A DNA stretch of 64,000 nt, from assembly GCA_023091665.1 (NCBI GenBank), contig JALJCQ010000017.1:2356001-2420000 (forward strand), written 5' to 3'. A program made the translations under genes and the position numbers. Positions 37,399-49,162 of the stretch are shown one piece after another. Source of the stretch: Pythium myriotylum (taxonomy: Eukaryota > Oomycota > Peronosporomycetes > Pythiales > Pythiaceae). The notes beneath the pieces are model-generated. The model was not told the DNA's origin. It worked only from the letters and a program-made list of their open reading frames with translations, and searched no databases. Within the stretch, counting starts at the first letter, position 1. Each line of letters starts with the position of its first letter.

Positions 37399-40300
37399 AT
37401 GTCGAACTTAGAGAAGTTGAAGTTCCCAGCGCTGGACATCGGTGGCAAGAACTACATCGTGTGGTCACTCGAGTGCTACAACAACATATGCGCCGAAGGC
37501 CTTAGCGACACGATCGATGAAAACTTCGTCATACCCAGTGGCACTACGACGAGGGAAGTTGCCACTCGCAAAGACGCTGCCCGCGCAGTGTGCCTGATCC
37601 TCCGGCACCTGCACAAAAACTTAAAGTTCAATTACCTTGAGGAACGCAACCCCGCTGTAATTTGGACAAGTCTGCGTCTTCGCTTCGACACCGATAGAAA
37701 GCAAGCAATGTTGCCACTCCTGAACGATGAATGGAACAAACTCTGTTTCTACAACTTCAAGACAGTCACCGAGTACACGACAAAGTTGTACAGCATCGCG
37801 AGTGAGCTCTCGTGGTGTGGTAAGAAGTTGACGGAGTTGGACAAGATCGACAAGACTCTCACGACGTTCAGTCCGGCGGAACGCATACTGGCTACACAGT
37901 ATCGCCGCATGAATCATACGACTTTCGACAAGCTAGTGGCTACCCTACTGCTCGATGAGAAGTACGGCCTGTTGCTTCAGCGCAACCACGATGAGCGACG
38001 CGTCCCGGACCCGCCTGAAAAGCCGTTGAAGGCTGAAGTCAACTATGGGGAAGTTCCACGTCAACAGGATAAGCCTCATCAGCGCCGTCATGGCAAGAAG
38101 CAGTGGAAGGGCAATGGAAAGGGACGGAAGTTCTCATCAAGGAACAGGAAGCCTGGGGCACACAGGGCATTCTACAACTCGGATTCGAACAACGCATGCA
38201 GGAAGTGTGGTCTGAGAGATCACTGGGCTGCGAAGTGTCCCACACCTGCGTTCCACGTCAAGCTTTACCAAGAGTCACTGCGAAACGCTAAGTCGTCTCG
38301 GACGATGAAGGGGAAGAGCAGAGGACCATCGTCTTCGAAGAACAAGGCCACGTTCATGACGAACTTGTCCGATGACAGTGACGAAGCTGAAGCGAACTGC
38401 GTTGAGTGCTACAGTAGTAATGAGAGCGAATATGACTCCTGCCTCATCGACTCAGGAACAACCAACGCTATCCTAAGGGATCGGAAGTTCTTTACGTCAC
38501 TCGAGGCATCGGAAACGCCCGCCAAAGTCAAGACAATTGGCGGTGCTGCGTCTGTCGCTAAGGGTGCTGGACAAGCACAAGTCCAGTTGCCTAATGGAAC
38601 TACGATCAACATCACCAAGGCAATCTTCGCACCATCCGCTTCTCGGAACTTGGTCGGCTTTGCCAACATCCGAAAGAATGGATTGCACATCAACACAGCT
38701 ACTCTCCCCGATGGCAGGGAGTGCTTGCGTTTGACTAATGCGAAAGGTCAGATCGTGGAGGAATGTGAGGAAAATGGCAACGGACTCTATGTCACTTTCA
38801 TCACTCCATCGCCAGAATGTGCGACTAGTGTCATCCACGACACGATTGGCACATCTGCTCATCGTTCAACCGAGACGAGCGTGTACGAGCAGTGGCACGA
38901 TCGGTCAGGTCATCCAGGCAGGGACATGATGAAGAGAATGTCGAAGGCAGTTGTTGGCATGCTACTGAAGCAGAGCGACTTTGCCACCCATAGCAAACGA
39001 TTGTGTAGACCGTGTGCAATGGGAAAGCTTCAGAACCGCCCGAAGGTCAAGCTCCACGGCGAGAAGATCAAACCACGCGGTGTCCTCGACACTCTGGTGA
39101 GCGATGTGTGCGGCCCGATATCTCCACCATCAGGTCCCTTCAACTACTTCATGGTTGTGAAAGACACATCGGCTCGGTTCTCGAAGGTTCAACTGCTAAC
39201 CTCTCGAAACGAAGTGATGCCAAAGCTGCTAGCCACCATCATTCACTTCAAGACGCAGTTCCCGGAGCACACAATCAAGAATGTTCGTGTCGACAACGCA
39301 TCCGAGTACATCTCGAAGTCATTTCAGGAGTTCTGCACGTCTAGCGGAATAAACCTGGAGACTTCCGTACCATACGCTCACAACACGAATGCGGAGAACT
39401 TTGTGAATCAAATCCAGATGATCCCTCGGCCTTTGCTACTGCGATCGAACCTGCCGCTATCTGCTTGGGGTCATGCAGTTCTTCATGCGGCAGCTCTCAT
39501 CCAGTACAGGCCTGCTTCTGATGTTGGGCCTTCGCCATATGAACTTGTTCATGGGTTTCCACCATCACTAAAGCACCTGAGGATCTTTGGTTGTGCGGTA
39601 TACGTCCCCATACCTCCACACCAACGAACCAAGCTCGGACCCAGGCGCCAGCTTGGGGTATACGTAGGTTTCCAATCACCATCGATTATCCGTTACCCAA
39701 GTCCTCAAACAGGAGACCTATTTACGGCACACATCACCATGTGTGAACTCGATGAACAGACCTTCCCGAAACTTGGTGACGACGATGACGTCTCTAGATC
39801 GGCTTTCACATTCGAACAGCCGTCGACGAAGGAGATTCACAAGGACCCATATAACGCTCAAGGTGAGAAGGACGTACGACGCATCCTTCATCTGCACAGC
39901 ATTGTACAGAATGCGCCTGACGTATACACTCCAACGGAACGGATGACACGGTCAACCCTAAATGAAGCATCCAACTATCCTGCCGCGATAGCAGTTGACC
40001 CCATTCCTGCCTCGTCCACAACGACAACTCAACCGAAGAAACGTGGACGACCAAAAGGAGCAAAGGATCGAAATCCGAGGAAGAGGCGCACGAACGAAGA
40101 ACTCGCTGGAGACTCCATCGAACCAGAGGTTGTCGATGTTGAGCATGATGTCGATACCATTAGCGAAGTTCTTGCTGACACGAACGTCAGCTCGTTCCTG
40201 GCCGCAATCGATGAAGATGCAGAGCCCCAGACAGTCTCGGACTGTAGAGCATCACCCGATTGGCCTAAATGGAAGGCGGCCATCAAATCGGAGCTGCAGT

Positions 40301-41846
40301 CACTTCTCGATCGTGAAGTATTTGGAAACGTGCAAGAGTGCCCCCCACAGCACCGACCTATTGGATGTCGGTGGGTGTTTGCGCGTAAGCGCGATCAACA
40401 GGGTCGAGTCGTGCGCTTCAAGGCGCGACTTGTGGCACAAGGTTTCACGCAGCGTTTCGGTATCGACTATTCCGACACGTACTCGCCGGTCATGACCATG
40501 ACAACCCTTGGTTGGTTACTTGCGTTCGGTGCAGCGAACAACATGCAAGTCAGGCAGGCAGACATAGAAACTGCGTACCTATATGGTCTAATCGATGTTG
40601 AATTATATATGCGAGTCCCTGAGGGGTTGCGTGTCGAGGGGGAGAAGTCAATGAACCTCCCGTGTGTGCAATTGCACAAGTCGCTTTATGGGTTGAAGCA
40701 AGCCGGCCGGCGTTGGTACTTGCGTTTTTCGCAGTACTTGATTAAATGTGGTTTTTTCAGACCCATGAATGCCCCCCATGCTTGTTCGTCAAGCGAAGCG
40801 GTGCCGAGATCGCCATCATTGGGATCTACGTCGACGACATTATCATTGTCGGAACGGACGCGGCAATCGAAGCTGCAATGACAGCATTGAAGTCCGAGTT
40901 CAAGGTGAAAGACCTTGGAACTATATCGTTCTGTCTGGGTCTCCAGGTAACTCAGATCCCGACGGGGATTGTGTTGCATCAGGCAACCTACATCAGCAAA
41001 GTGCTGGCACGCTTCAACATGAGGGATGTCACTAGGACTGCCAAGACCCCCATGGTTGTGCGGAACCTGAGACCAGAGAGCGATGTCTTTGGACCAAGAC
41101 GTGGCAGTGATAGGGTGCTCGACGAGAAGTATCCCTACGAGGAAGCCATTGGAGCTCTCCTTTACTTGGCAAACTGCTCACGCCCAGATATAGCTTTCGC
41201 TGTTAGTGTACTTGCACGGTACACATCGGAACCGACCAGAAGACATTGGTCTGGCGTAAAGCAAGTGTTGAGATATCTGGCACGGACTCGTAAGTACGGC
41301 TTACTGTACCGCAAGGGTACGAGCGTACACGTCAGTGATCTAGTCACCGACGACATCTGCGGATACGCAGATGCAGGCTACCTCTCCGACCCACACAAGG
41401 CACGCTCGCAGACTGGCTACGTGTTCATGACTTCTCACGCTGCGATTTCGTGGAAGTCGACGAAGCAGACGCTAACTGCCACGTCAACTAACCAGTCAGA
41501 GCTTACCGCTCTTTATAAAGCGAGTCGTGAGTGCATCTGGTTGCGCCGATTCCTCAAGTTCGTTCGTGGCGCCCTTGGAGTCAAGACGAAGCTAGAACCT
41601 ATCAGGATCTTCGAGGACAACGCGGCATGCGTTGCGCAAGTACAACAAGGCTACATCAAGAGTGATCGCACCAAACACATCGACCCAAAGTTCTTTTTCA
41701 TGCATGATCTAAATGGAAAACAACTCGAGATCACTCAAGTCGCTTCTGAGAAGAACCTAGCTGACCTCTTCACGAAGTCCTTGGGGAGTAACAAGCACTG
41801 TGAGTTGACGCGTGGGATCGGAATGATCGAGCTTCGTCTCGAGTAG
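37399..41846 (+). CDS. Copia-1 Gag-Pol polyprotein, one frame break in RT
   Basis: The start is MSNLEKLKFPALDIGG. A Gag capsid-like region is followed by a CCHC knuckle (CRKCGLRDHWAAKC, about residue 268). Then come the aspartic protease (LIDSGTTNA, ~351), the integrase zinc domain (WHDRSGHPG...CRPC) and its catalytic core with D, D (RVDNASEY) and E (NTNAEN). The RT has GCRWVFARKRD, KARLVAQGFTQ and, in the second frame, IYVDDI. The RNase H has GYADAGYLSDP and ends with HIDPKFFFMHD. The first frame stops at 40881 and the second opens at 40746, so the change occurs near the T-run 40752-40757. The shift is -1 relative to the first frame. It is either a lost T (or a sequencing error) or slippage on T TTT TTC. 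Confidence 0.9.
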
Positions 41847-41962
41847 CCGGAGAAGTAGGTAGGCTGGTTTTTACCCTCACCGAGTGTGTACGCACCGGGG
41901 AGTTTTTCCCAGCAGATAGATAAAGTTGTAACCTTGGCTATGGGCGACGCGCTGAGGGGGAG

Positions 41963-42349
41963 TGAGACGGTTATGTCCCCAAGAGCCACAAGTGGGGCCC
42001 GTGACGCCGCAGCGTCGGCAGCCGCTGCTGCCAGCCCACTGTGATTGGCTGGGAGGTTGAAGGCGCACCTTCAACCAGTCCTTCTATCAATCCGATGTCG
42101 CAAACGTGTCCCTGTCGCCACGTTTGCGACATCGGATTGATAGAAGGACTGCTCTGATTGGTTAGAATCGATCAGAGCGGATCCTGATTGGCCAAATCAA
42201 TTCGAGGTTTTTAGGTTAAACTAGTGGTTGGCTAAGGGCCGTTGGACAGTTGGGGACAGGGCGTGCAGCGCTTCCCAGAGACCAAGGAAACAACACAAAT
42301 ACATTCTCATTCGGCAATTTGCCACCAACACAACACACGGCCTACCTCA
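41963..42349 (+). repeat. Copia-1 3' LTR
   Basis: 387 bp, identical by eye to the 5' LTR. Confidence 0.95.
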
Positions 42350-42354
42350 AATTG

Positions 42355-42961
42355 AAAGTTGCGCTCTCTATTACAGTGATACCACGGTAAAGCTATGATG
42401 GCTCACCGTTGGGCAAGTGCCACGGGCAAGGGTGTGTTGCCCGGCCCATGTCTACGACGTCAATTAGGCTTGTGAAGACTGACAGCGGAAGGGATCGTGG
42501 GTAATGGCCCTTGTTCAGCTGAGTACGACCCCCTAGGCAAGCCTCACAGCCCCCCAACAAAACTGTCCATGGCTTCATTCGGACCAACAAATCGCATGAA
42601 AACGCAAAAAAGGTAAGTAAAGTGAGAAGGCATTCGCGATTACATCGTGGCTAACTTTGCCATCGGAAATGTGCTTTTGGATGTGAGCAGTTGCCCCATT
42701 AATGGAGCCGAGGTCGCTTCTGCTTCCCAACAAAGTGATGATGAAGGTGAAGTCTATTGAGCGCAATTACTGTACTCTAATAGCTGGAGCTCTACGCGTT
42801 CCTCATTACCGTGGGTCAACTTGGCTAAGAAGCCAGGGGTGTAAGTCGGAGGCGACGAGCTGGGGCAGGTCCGTGTGGCAGGGCCTGTCCGTGGGGTGAT
42901 GGACGTGCCTGGTAGCGTTTGTGTCCATCGCATGGTTTGCCAAGGTGTCGGTCTTGGTGTT
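42355..42961 (-). pseudogene. 3' part of an L1-type element: end of RNase H domain and 3' flank
   Basis: The minus-strand frame just left of Copia-2 (42961 to a stop at 42806) reads TKTDTLANHAMD, the C-terminal signature of a plant/archaeal-type RNase H (conserved Asp of the ADALAN-type motif). It continues the RNase H frame that is cut at 48352 on the other side of Copia-2. 42355-42805 carries no frame I can assign and is probably element 3' sequence. Confidence 0.6.
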
Positions 42962-43249
42962 TGTTGGACCGCAAAGGACTTGAGCGAAGCAATGCAAATC
43001 CACTTGTGTTCTCTCGGTTATCCTAGCGTCCTGCGGTCCTCTTTTCTTCTGACCTCGTCGAATCTGGCGCAGCACGGCCTGCGGGAACAAACAACTTGGT
43101 TGTGGGCCGAGCTCATCTGCATCACGGGACCTGTGTCCCGTGATGGCGTGAAACTCACCTCGCACGACAGCCCGCACTTCCGATCGGCAGAACCCCTGCT
43201 GGCCCCACGCAGGAGCAGCCGCTTGACCGCACGTGATCTTGACCCAACA
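42962..43249 (-). repeat. Copia-2 3' LTR
   Basis: 288 bp with terminal inverted TGTTGG/CCAACA and an internal hairpin (catcacggga / tcccgtgatg). Confidence 0.95.
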
Positions 43250-43257
43250 CCTCCCCC

Positions 43258-46200
43258 TCAAGCGGTTGCTCCCGGATCGTCACCCGGTTCAGAGCAAGAC
43301 AGGCCACACAGGCCTCGCTTGTGCAAGAGGTCGTGCCGGGCGAAGGCCTTGGTCAATACGTCGGCCGGGTTCTCCTTCGTCGGCACGTACTCGAGTGCCA
43401 TCTCCGCGTTCTTCCACGCGTCCTTGAGCGCGTGAAACCTGATGTCCACCGCCTTCTGCGCGCCGCTGCTGCCCTCGCGCTTGATGCGGTGGATCGCCGG
43501 CTGACTGTCGATCTGGAGCGTCAGCGTGGGCTCCACCGGCTTGAGGATCTCCGCGACCACGAACCGGATCCACTCGGCTTGCTGCAGACCGTCGTTCGCT
43601 GCAATGAACTCGGCTGTCGTGCTCGAGAGCGCAACGACGGTCTGCTTGGTCGCCCCCCAGTGGACCGGACAGCCGAACAGGTACACCACGAATCCCGACA
43701 CCGACTTGCGATCCTGCAGATCGTTGGCCCAGTCGGCGTCGGTGGCCACGCGCAGGCCGTCTTCGTCCGTTGGCTGCAGCACGAGCTCGAGCTCCTTCGT
43801 GCGCCGCAGGTACCGCAGCACGTGCTTGGCCGCCGTCCACGCGAGGCGGCGTGGTTTCGAGCTGTGTCGAGCGAGCTGGTTCACCGCAAACGATAAGTCC
43901 GGCCGGGACACGCGCGCAAGGTAGAGAAGGCTGCCAACAACTTGGCGGCACGGCTTGTTGCGCATGTACTCGGTCTCTTCCGCCGACGGCTCGTCCGCGA
44001 GCGTGTCGAGCCGAGTCTTCGGCACCATCGGTGTGTGCGTCGTCCTCGCCTCGTCCATCGCGAACCTGTGGAGCGTCTCGGCCGCGTATGCCGCCTGCGA
44101 GAGTCGAATCGCGTCTCCCGTTCGCCGCAGGCGCATGCCGAGGAAGCTCGCCGGCTCGCCGAGGTCCTTGACCTGGTACTTCTTGCTCAGCGCGACCATG
44201 AGATGAAGCACTTGCTCTTCTTGCTGGTGCGCCACCAAGATGTCATCCACGTACAGACACACGAGCAAGAGGCTTCCGTCAACGTGCTTGTAGTACAGGC
44301 ACGCGTCGCCGGTGGTCGGCTTCAGCCCGTACTCGCGAAGGAACCGGTCGACCTCCAGGTTCCACTCGCGCCCCGCTTGCTTGAGCCCATACAACGCCTT
44401 TTTGAGTCGCCAGACCTTGTGTTCTTGCCCTGGTTCCTCAAAGCCCTTGACCTGCTTCACGTGCACGGTCTCCTTGAGCGCGGCCTTGAGGTACGCCGCC
44501 GGCACATCGCCTTGGCGCATGCACATCTTGAACTTGACGACGATCACGAGGAAGACCTTGACGCAGACGAGGTCCACTACAGGCGCGCGCGTCTCCACGT
44601 AGTCTTCAAGGTAGACCTGCCGGTCGCCGCGCGCACAGACGCGCACCTTGTATTTCTCGATCGTGCCGTCGGCTGCGATCTTCAGCCGGAGCTGGACGGT
44701 GTTGTCGAGTGCGCGCGCGCCGGCCGGCAGGTCCACGAGCTCGTACGTGTTGTTGGCCGCGAGCGCGCGGATCTCGACCCTCGTGGCCTTCTCCCACTCG
44801 GGCCACTGCGGCGACTTGCGGGCCTCCCCCAGGTTGAGCGGCTCCTTGATGATCTCGACCAGGCAGATCAATGCCGGAGTGATCCGCTTGGCGGCGATCC
44901 GTTCGGAACGGCGACACGCCGTTCTCGTGCTCTCGATCGGGGCGTCTTCGATCTCGGGCGTCACTCCGCCATCTCGCACGCGTCTCTCGAGCTGCCGCAT
45001 CGCACTGGCGGCTCGTTCCATGGCGGCTGGGTCCCTTGGCGACGTGTCTGCGAGAGACGGCGGTTCTTCGAACGCTTCCTCGGCTTCGTCTGAGTCGAAC
45101 TCGCCCTCTGCCGAATTCTCTCCTCCCCCTTCTGCCGGCGGCGGCTCGTCATCGTCGCTCGGCAGAACCACCTCGTCGTAAAGCATTCGGTCGAGAGGCA
45201 TGACGCCGGCGCTCTCGCGGATCCGCTTGACGTCGCCCGGCACAAAGACCTTGTAGCCGCGGATGTGCTCAGAGAAGCCGACGAAAGCACCCAGGTCGCC
45301 GCGTCCATCAAAGCGGAACCGTTTCCTGCGGATCTTCTCTGGGACGCGGATCACAACGGATTGGCCGAACACTGGGACTTGGCGCAGGTTTGGTCGCGTT
45401 CCGAAGATCTGCTCGTAGTCACCGTGCACCTCTCTGCGGAACGTGGTTGCGAATGTATATGCAGCGTGGAGCAGCGCGTCCTCCCACATGTAGTGGGGCA
45501 GGCGGCTCTCAATCAGCATCGCGCACGCCATCTCAGAGACCGTGCGAATCATCCGCTCGGCGACTCCGTTCTAGCTGCTGCGGTACCGGACTGAGTGCTG
45601 GTGGTGGAGGCCGCGGGCGGCGATCAGCTTGCGGAAGTTCTCTGTGTTGAACTCTCCGCCGCCGTCCGTGCGCACGATCTTCAGCTCCTTGGCCGGTACG
45701 TTGGCCTGGCGCTCGATGTACGCGAGGAACTCCTTGATCTTCTGATCCGCTTCGTCCTTGGTGCGCAGGCCGAAGACGCGGACGTACCCGTGCCACACAG
45801 CGACCATGAAATACCTCGAGCCGTGGTACGAGCGGTGGATCGGGCCCGCGAGATCGAAACAGCACACGCGATCGGCTGCCTCCTGCGAACTCGACCTCTC
45901 GCGCGGCGCCGGTGCCTCGGTCACCTTGGCTCGCGCGCACGCCGTGCACATCGACGGCGTCGGTCCAGGCGCCAACAACACGCCGTCGACCGCCGCGCTC
46001 GCCGCCAGCCGTCGACACGCGCCGTAGTTGAGGTGGCCCATCCGCCGATGGATCACCTCGAGCGTCTCGGCCTTCGGATCTCGTCGCGAGCGAGTGAGGA
46101 GCGCGGCGCGGGAAGGCGCGTCGGCAGGCGACGTCGGTGTCAGCACGCGATAGATGCCGTTCGACGCAACGGCACGAAGAACCGGCATGCGCTTGCGGCC

Positions 46201-46503
46201 CTTAGTCACGGACCACTCGTTGTTGGCAAAGAGCACGTTGTTGCCGGCTTTGACGAGCCGGAACACGGATAGCAGCGTCACCGAGAGACCAGGTATGTAG
46301 AACGCGTTGGGTACAACAATCTCGAAGACGTCGGGCTCACGGTTGCCGTTCGGTATGATCGTCTGCAGGTGCAAGTCTCCGACCGTGCCGATCTCGATGG
46401 TGCGGCCGTCCGCGACTTGGAATCGCTTGGGCGGTGAGATCGTGCGCGTGTTTCGTAACGAGGATCGCTGGCCCGTCAGGTGGTACGACGCGTCGGAGTC
46501 CAC
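43258..46503 (-). pseudogene. Copia-2 Pol (protease, integrase, RT, RNase H) with one internal stop
   Basis: One frame interrupted by TAG at 45571-45573, in the integrase just before NGVAERMIRT. The family normally has Gln there, so a single C-to-T change explains it. Upstream: protease-like DSDASYH, zinc-binding HRRMGHLNYG...CTACARAK and the integrase core (DLAGPIH, VRTDGGGEFN). Downstream: RT with QLRLKIAADGTIEKYKVRVC, KKALYGLKQAGREWN and an intact CLYVDDILVA. The RNase H includes DADWANDLQDRKSVSGFV and ends with VDIRFHALKDAW and the ENPADVLTKA motif. The protease catalytic triplet reads DSD rather than DSG. Confidence 0.9.
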
Positions 46504-46533
46504 GATGACCTCGGCCCACCTGACGCCGGCTCC

Positions 46534-48040
46534 TCATTCCGAATCCTCCTCGACGGCCTTGAGCGCGGCGTCCAGCAGCGGCGTCGACTTCGCGTGGCGC
46601 TCGTGGTACTTAGGGCATTGCGGGTCGGCTGCGATGTGACCGCGACCTCTGCATCCGTAGCACAGCGTCTTGTCGGTGATTGGCCAGGGCGGTGGGACGT
46701 ACCCGCCGCCGGCTTCCGTCTTGATCGGGTGCTCGGTCTTGCCGCTCTTCTTTGCCGGCTTGCGCTTGCGGTCGGCGATCACGGCGTGCGCGCTCGCTCG
46801 CCACGGCTTTGCCGCCGTTGGTCTTCGCCCGCTTGGCCGCTGGCGGGTTTCCCGAGGGCTTGGCGCTCTTCGCCACGCCGTCCGACCGGTCGTACAGGCT
46901 CAAGAACTCGACGAGACCGTCGAGCGTCTGCAGCGAAGGGACCTTCTGGCGCTTGTCGTTGGTCTCGAAGACCCGAAGCTGCTTGGTCTCGGCCGGGCAC
47001 GCCGAGCTGACGAAGGCCGCGAGCGCCGCTGCCGCGTTCGTCTCGACGTGGACGCCGCCTGGCAGCGCGTCGGCCATGTTGCGCAGCCGCTGCGCGTACA
47101 TCTCGTACGACTCGGCTTGGTCGCGCCGCGCCTGCTTGATCCGGTCGCGGATCGCGTCCTCGCCGATCTTCGTTGAGTACTTGTCGACCAGAAGCCGCAG
47201 CGCCTCGCGGACCGTCAAGTTCTCCGTCGAGGCCCAGATCCGATCGAACCAGGCTGCTGCTTCCTGGGCCAAGTACGCAGGGAGGATGCTGCACTTGGCG
47301 CCTTCTGTCCACCGGTGCGCGTCGCGGAGTTGCGCGCCGATGAGCTGGCTGCCGAACTCCGTCGCCCAAAGTCGCGCACCCGCGTCAAAGTCCCCCGGCT
47401 TGATCCGGCCGTCGAACTGGCGGATCGTGAGGTGCTTTGGGTTCGGCTTCCCGCCGAGAGGGAGATGGGCGATGGCACGCGCGCGGTGGTCCACAGTGGA
47501 GCGCCTGTCTGCCGCGAAGTGCCCGCGGTCTTCGGTGTCGTCATCGCGATCGCCGGTGTCGCCGCCGTCGTCACCTTCGTCGTCGTCGTTTCCGTCGCCG
47601 CCTCCGCACCTCCGTCGAGTCCGGCGATGTCGTGCTCGTCGTCGCTTACGTCGCCTGGGCCGTCGCCTCCGTCGTCGTCGTCGTTCGGCTCGGGTTCGGC
47701 TTGGTGTCGGCCACGCGGCTGCGGGCGCGCGCGAGCGACGATTTTCTTCGGCTTGGACCGCTTGCCCGTTGTCTTGCCCGAGGCCTTGCCCGAGGCCTTG
47801 CGGGGGCGACCCACCCGTTGCGCTTGTGGCGGCGTTGGACGCGGCGCAGGCAGGGCGACCGGCGGAGCTGCTGGCGTGTTGGTGCGGCGCTGGCGGCGCG
47901 GGCGCCGGCGCGACGGCCGGCGAGGGAGGGACAATACGACGGGCGGCAGGCTGCCCGCGGGCCGGCGTGATCGGCGGCGCAGCGGCTCGCACCGGGGTGA
48001 CGGTCGTGGAGGTGGGCGATCGGCGCGTGGTGACCGACAT
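46534..48040 (-). pseudogene. Copia-2 Gag, frameshifted before the zinc knuckle
   Basis: The start was chosen at 48040 (MSVTTRRSPTS), shortly after the 5' LTR. It has a long low-complexity Pro/Ala/Arg and Asp-rich N-terminus. The capsid-like region follows (FDGRIKPGDFDAGARLW to about 47000, with EAAAWFDRIW and SYEMYAQRLRNMADALP). The frame slips at about 46780-46860. The other frame (46782-46534) carries the CCHC knuckle CYGCRGRGHIAADPQC and ends at TGA 46534-46536. That TGA is in frame with pol, with no other stop between them. Confidence 0.8.
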
Positions 48041-48063
48041 GGGAGCGAACACGACTCTTAATC

Positions 48064-48351
48064 TGTTGGACCGCAAAGGACTTGAGCGAAGCAATGCAAA
48101 TCCACTTGTGTTCTCTCGGTTATCCTAGCGTCCTACGGTCCTCTTTTCTTCTGACCTCGTCGAATCTGGCGCAGCACGGCCTGCGGGAACAAACAACTTG
48201 GTTGTGGGCCGAGCTCATCTGCATCACGGGACCTGTGTCCCGTGATGGCGTGAAACTCACCTCGCACGACAGCCCGCACTTCCGATCGGCAGAACCCCTG
48301 CTGGCCCCACGCAGGAGCAGCCGCTTGACCGCACGTGATCTTGACCCAACA
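48064..48351 (-). repeat. Copia-2 5' LTR
   Basis: 288 bp, one mismatch from the other LTR. Confidence 0.95.
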
Positions 48352-49162
48352 GTGTTGTGGGCCCGCACGTGGTGATGCCACTGGCGGACACCCACGAGGT
48401 CGGCTAGGCGCCGGACTGTCGTGTAGAGTTGGCGAAGCTGGGCGTTGTGGGGTGGACGGTAGTCACGCATTTGGCGGATGGGAAGCGCGCTGTCGCCGAT
48501 GACCGTAATGCCACGCCAGTCGTTGTTCACCGCCGCTTGGAGGCCGTCAATGAGGCCTCGATATTCCGCGCGATTGTTGGTGGTGAGTGGGTCCGGCAGG
48601 TTGGTTGCGGAGCTCCAGAGGATCGCGGCGGTGGGGTTCGCGGTCGAGACGTCGACGATAACTGCCCCTGCTCCGCCAGGGCCTGGGTTACCTCTCGAGC
48701 CGCCGTCGAAGAAGAGGAGGCGGGCTGGTGCCGCCAGCACAGGGAGGTGATCGGAGGGGCTCCGGCGGAGAGGAGAACTTGGCGATGATGCCGGCCGCGT
48801 GGGGCGGCGGGTCAGGTTGCGGTTCCAGACTGGAACGGCAACCTGACGCTACTCTACCGCCTGGAAGTTCCAGGCGGTAGAGTAGCGTGTCCAGCACTCG
48901 TTGGCAGCTGATACGGTGGGTCGCCGCAGCCTGGTTGCTAGTCCAGGCGCGGGTTTCCTCAGGCTTGCTGTTGCGCCAGGCGTTGAGCACCACAAGCGTC
49001 TCCAGCACGAGCTGTTGCCAGACCGCTTGCAGCACTGGGAACGGTCCAGCTCCTGTGTCTCCGTCATCTTCGAGACACTTGCGGAGGGAGGGTAGGTCCC
49101 AGATCTTAGGGTTTAAGGGGTGGATCTTGCGTGCTTCGAACACTCGCTTCAGACCCGGATAT
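48352..49162 (-). pseudogene. L1-type non-LTR retrotransposon fragment with plant-like RNase H, split by Copia-2
   Basis: A minus-strand frame (48740 down) encodes a type 1 RNase H. It has FFDGGSRGNPGPGGAG (first Asp), TNNRAEYRGL (Glu) and VIGDSALPIRQM (second Asp), and breaks at HHVRAHN where Copia-2 begins. The end of the domain is at 42961-42806. Upstream, another frame (49143-48890) reads like the C-terminal part of a LINE polymerase (for example LVLETLVVLNAWRNSKPEETRA). It is out of phase with the RNase H, and two palindromes lie between. A subgroup of oomycete L1 elements is known to carry such an acquired RNase H. No RT domain remains here, so the fragment is 5'-truncated at or near the Gypsy insertion. 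Confidence 0.65.
48811..48888. repeat. Two adjoining palindromes with 1-nt spacers
   Basis: 48811-48828 pairs with 48830-48847 (18-nt arms, one mismatch). 48846-48866 pairs perfectly with 48868-48888 (21-nt arms). They overlap by two bases and interrupt the L1 coding region. Confidence 0.9.

Larger units (their letters stand above)
36040..42349 (+). mobile_element. Copia-1: Ty1/Copia LTR retrotransposon, 6.31 kb, identical LTRs
   Basis: It is bounded by two 387-bp direct repeats that begin TG and end CA, and flanked by the 5-bp duplication AATTG (36035-36039 and 42350-42354). The internal order is leader with an extra ORF, Gag, protease, integrase, reverse transcriptase and RNase H, the Copia order. 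I saw no difference between the LTRs, so insertion is very recent. A polypurine tract (gagggggag) directly precedes the 3' LTR at 41954-41962. I could not assign the tRNA primer site (sequence after the 5' LTR: cgttatcagcac). Confidence 0.95.
42962..48351 (-). mobile_element. Copia-2: Ty1/Copia LTR retrotransposon, 5.39 kb, minus strand
   Basis: 288-bp LTRs at 42962-43249 and 48064-48351 start TGTTGG and end CCAACA. They are flanked by the 5-bp duplication GTGTT (42957-42961 and 48352-48356). I see one difference between the LTRs (G/A in cgtcctGcggtcc). The internal order on the minus strand is Gag, protease, integrase, RT, RNase H. The polypurine tract (minus gagggggagg, 43250-43259) overlaps the pol stop codon. 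The coding region is inactivated by a gag frameshift and in-frame stops. Confidence 0.95.
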
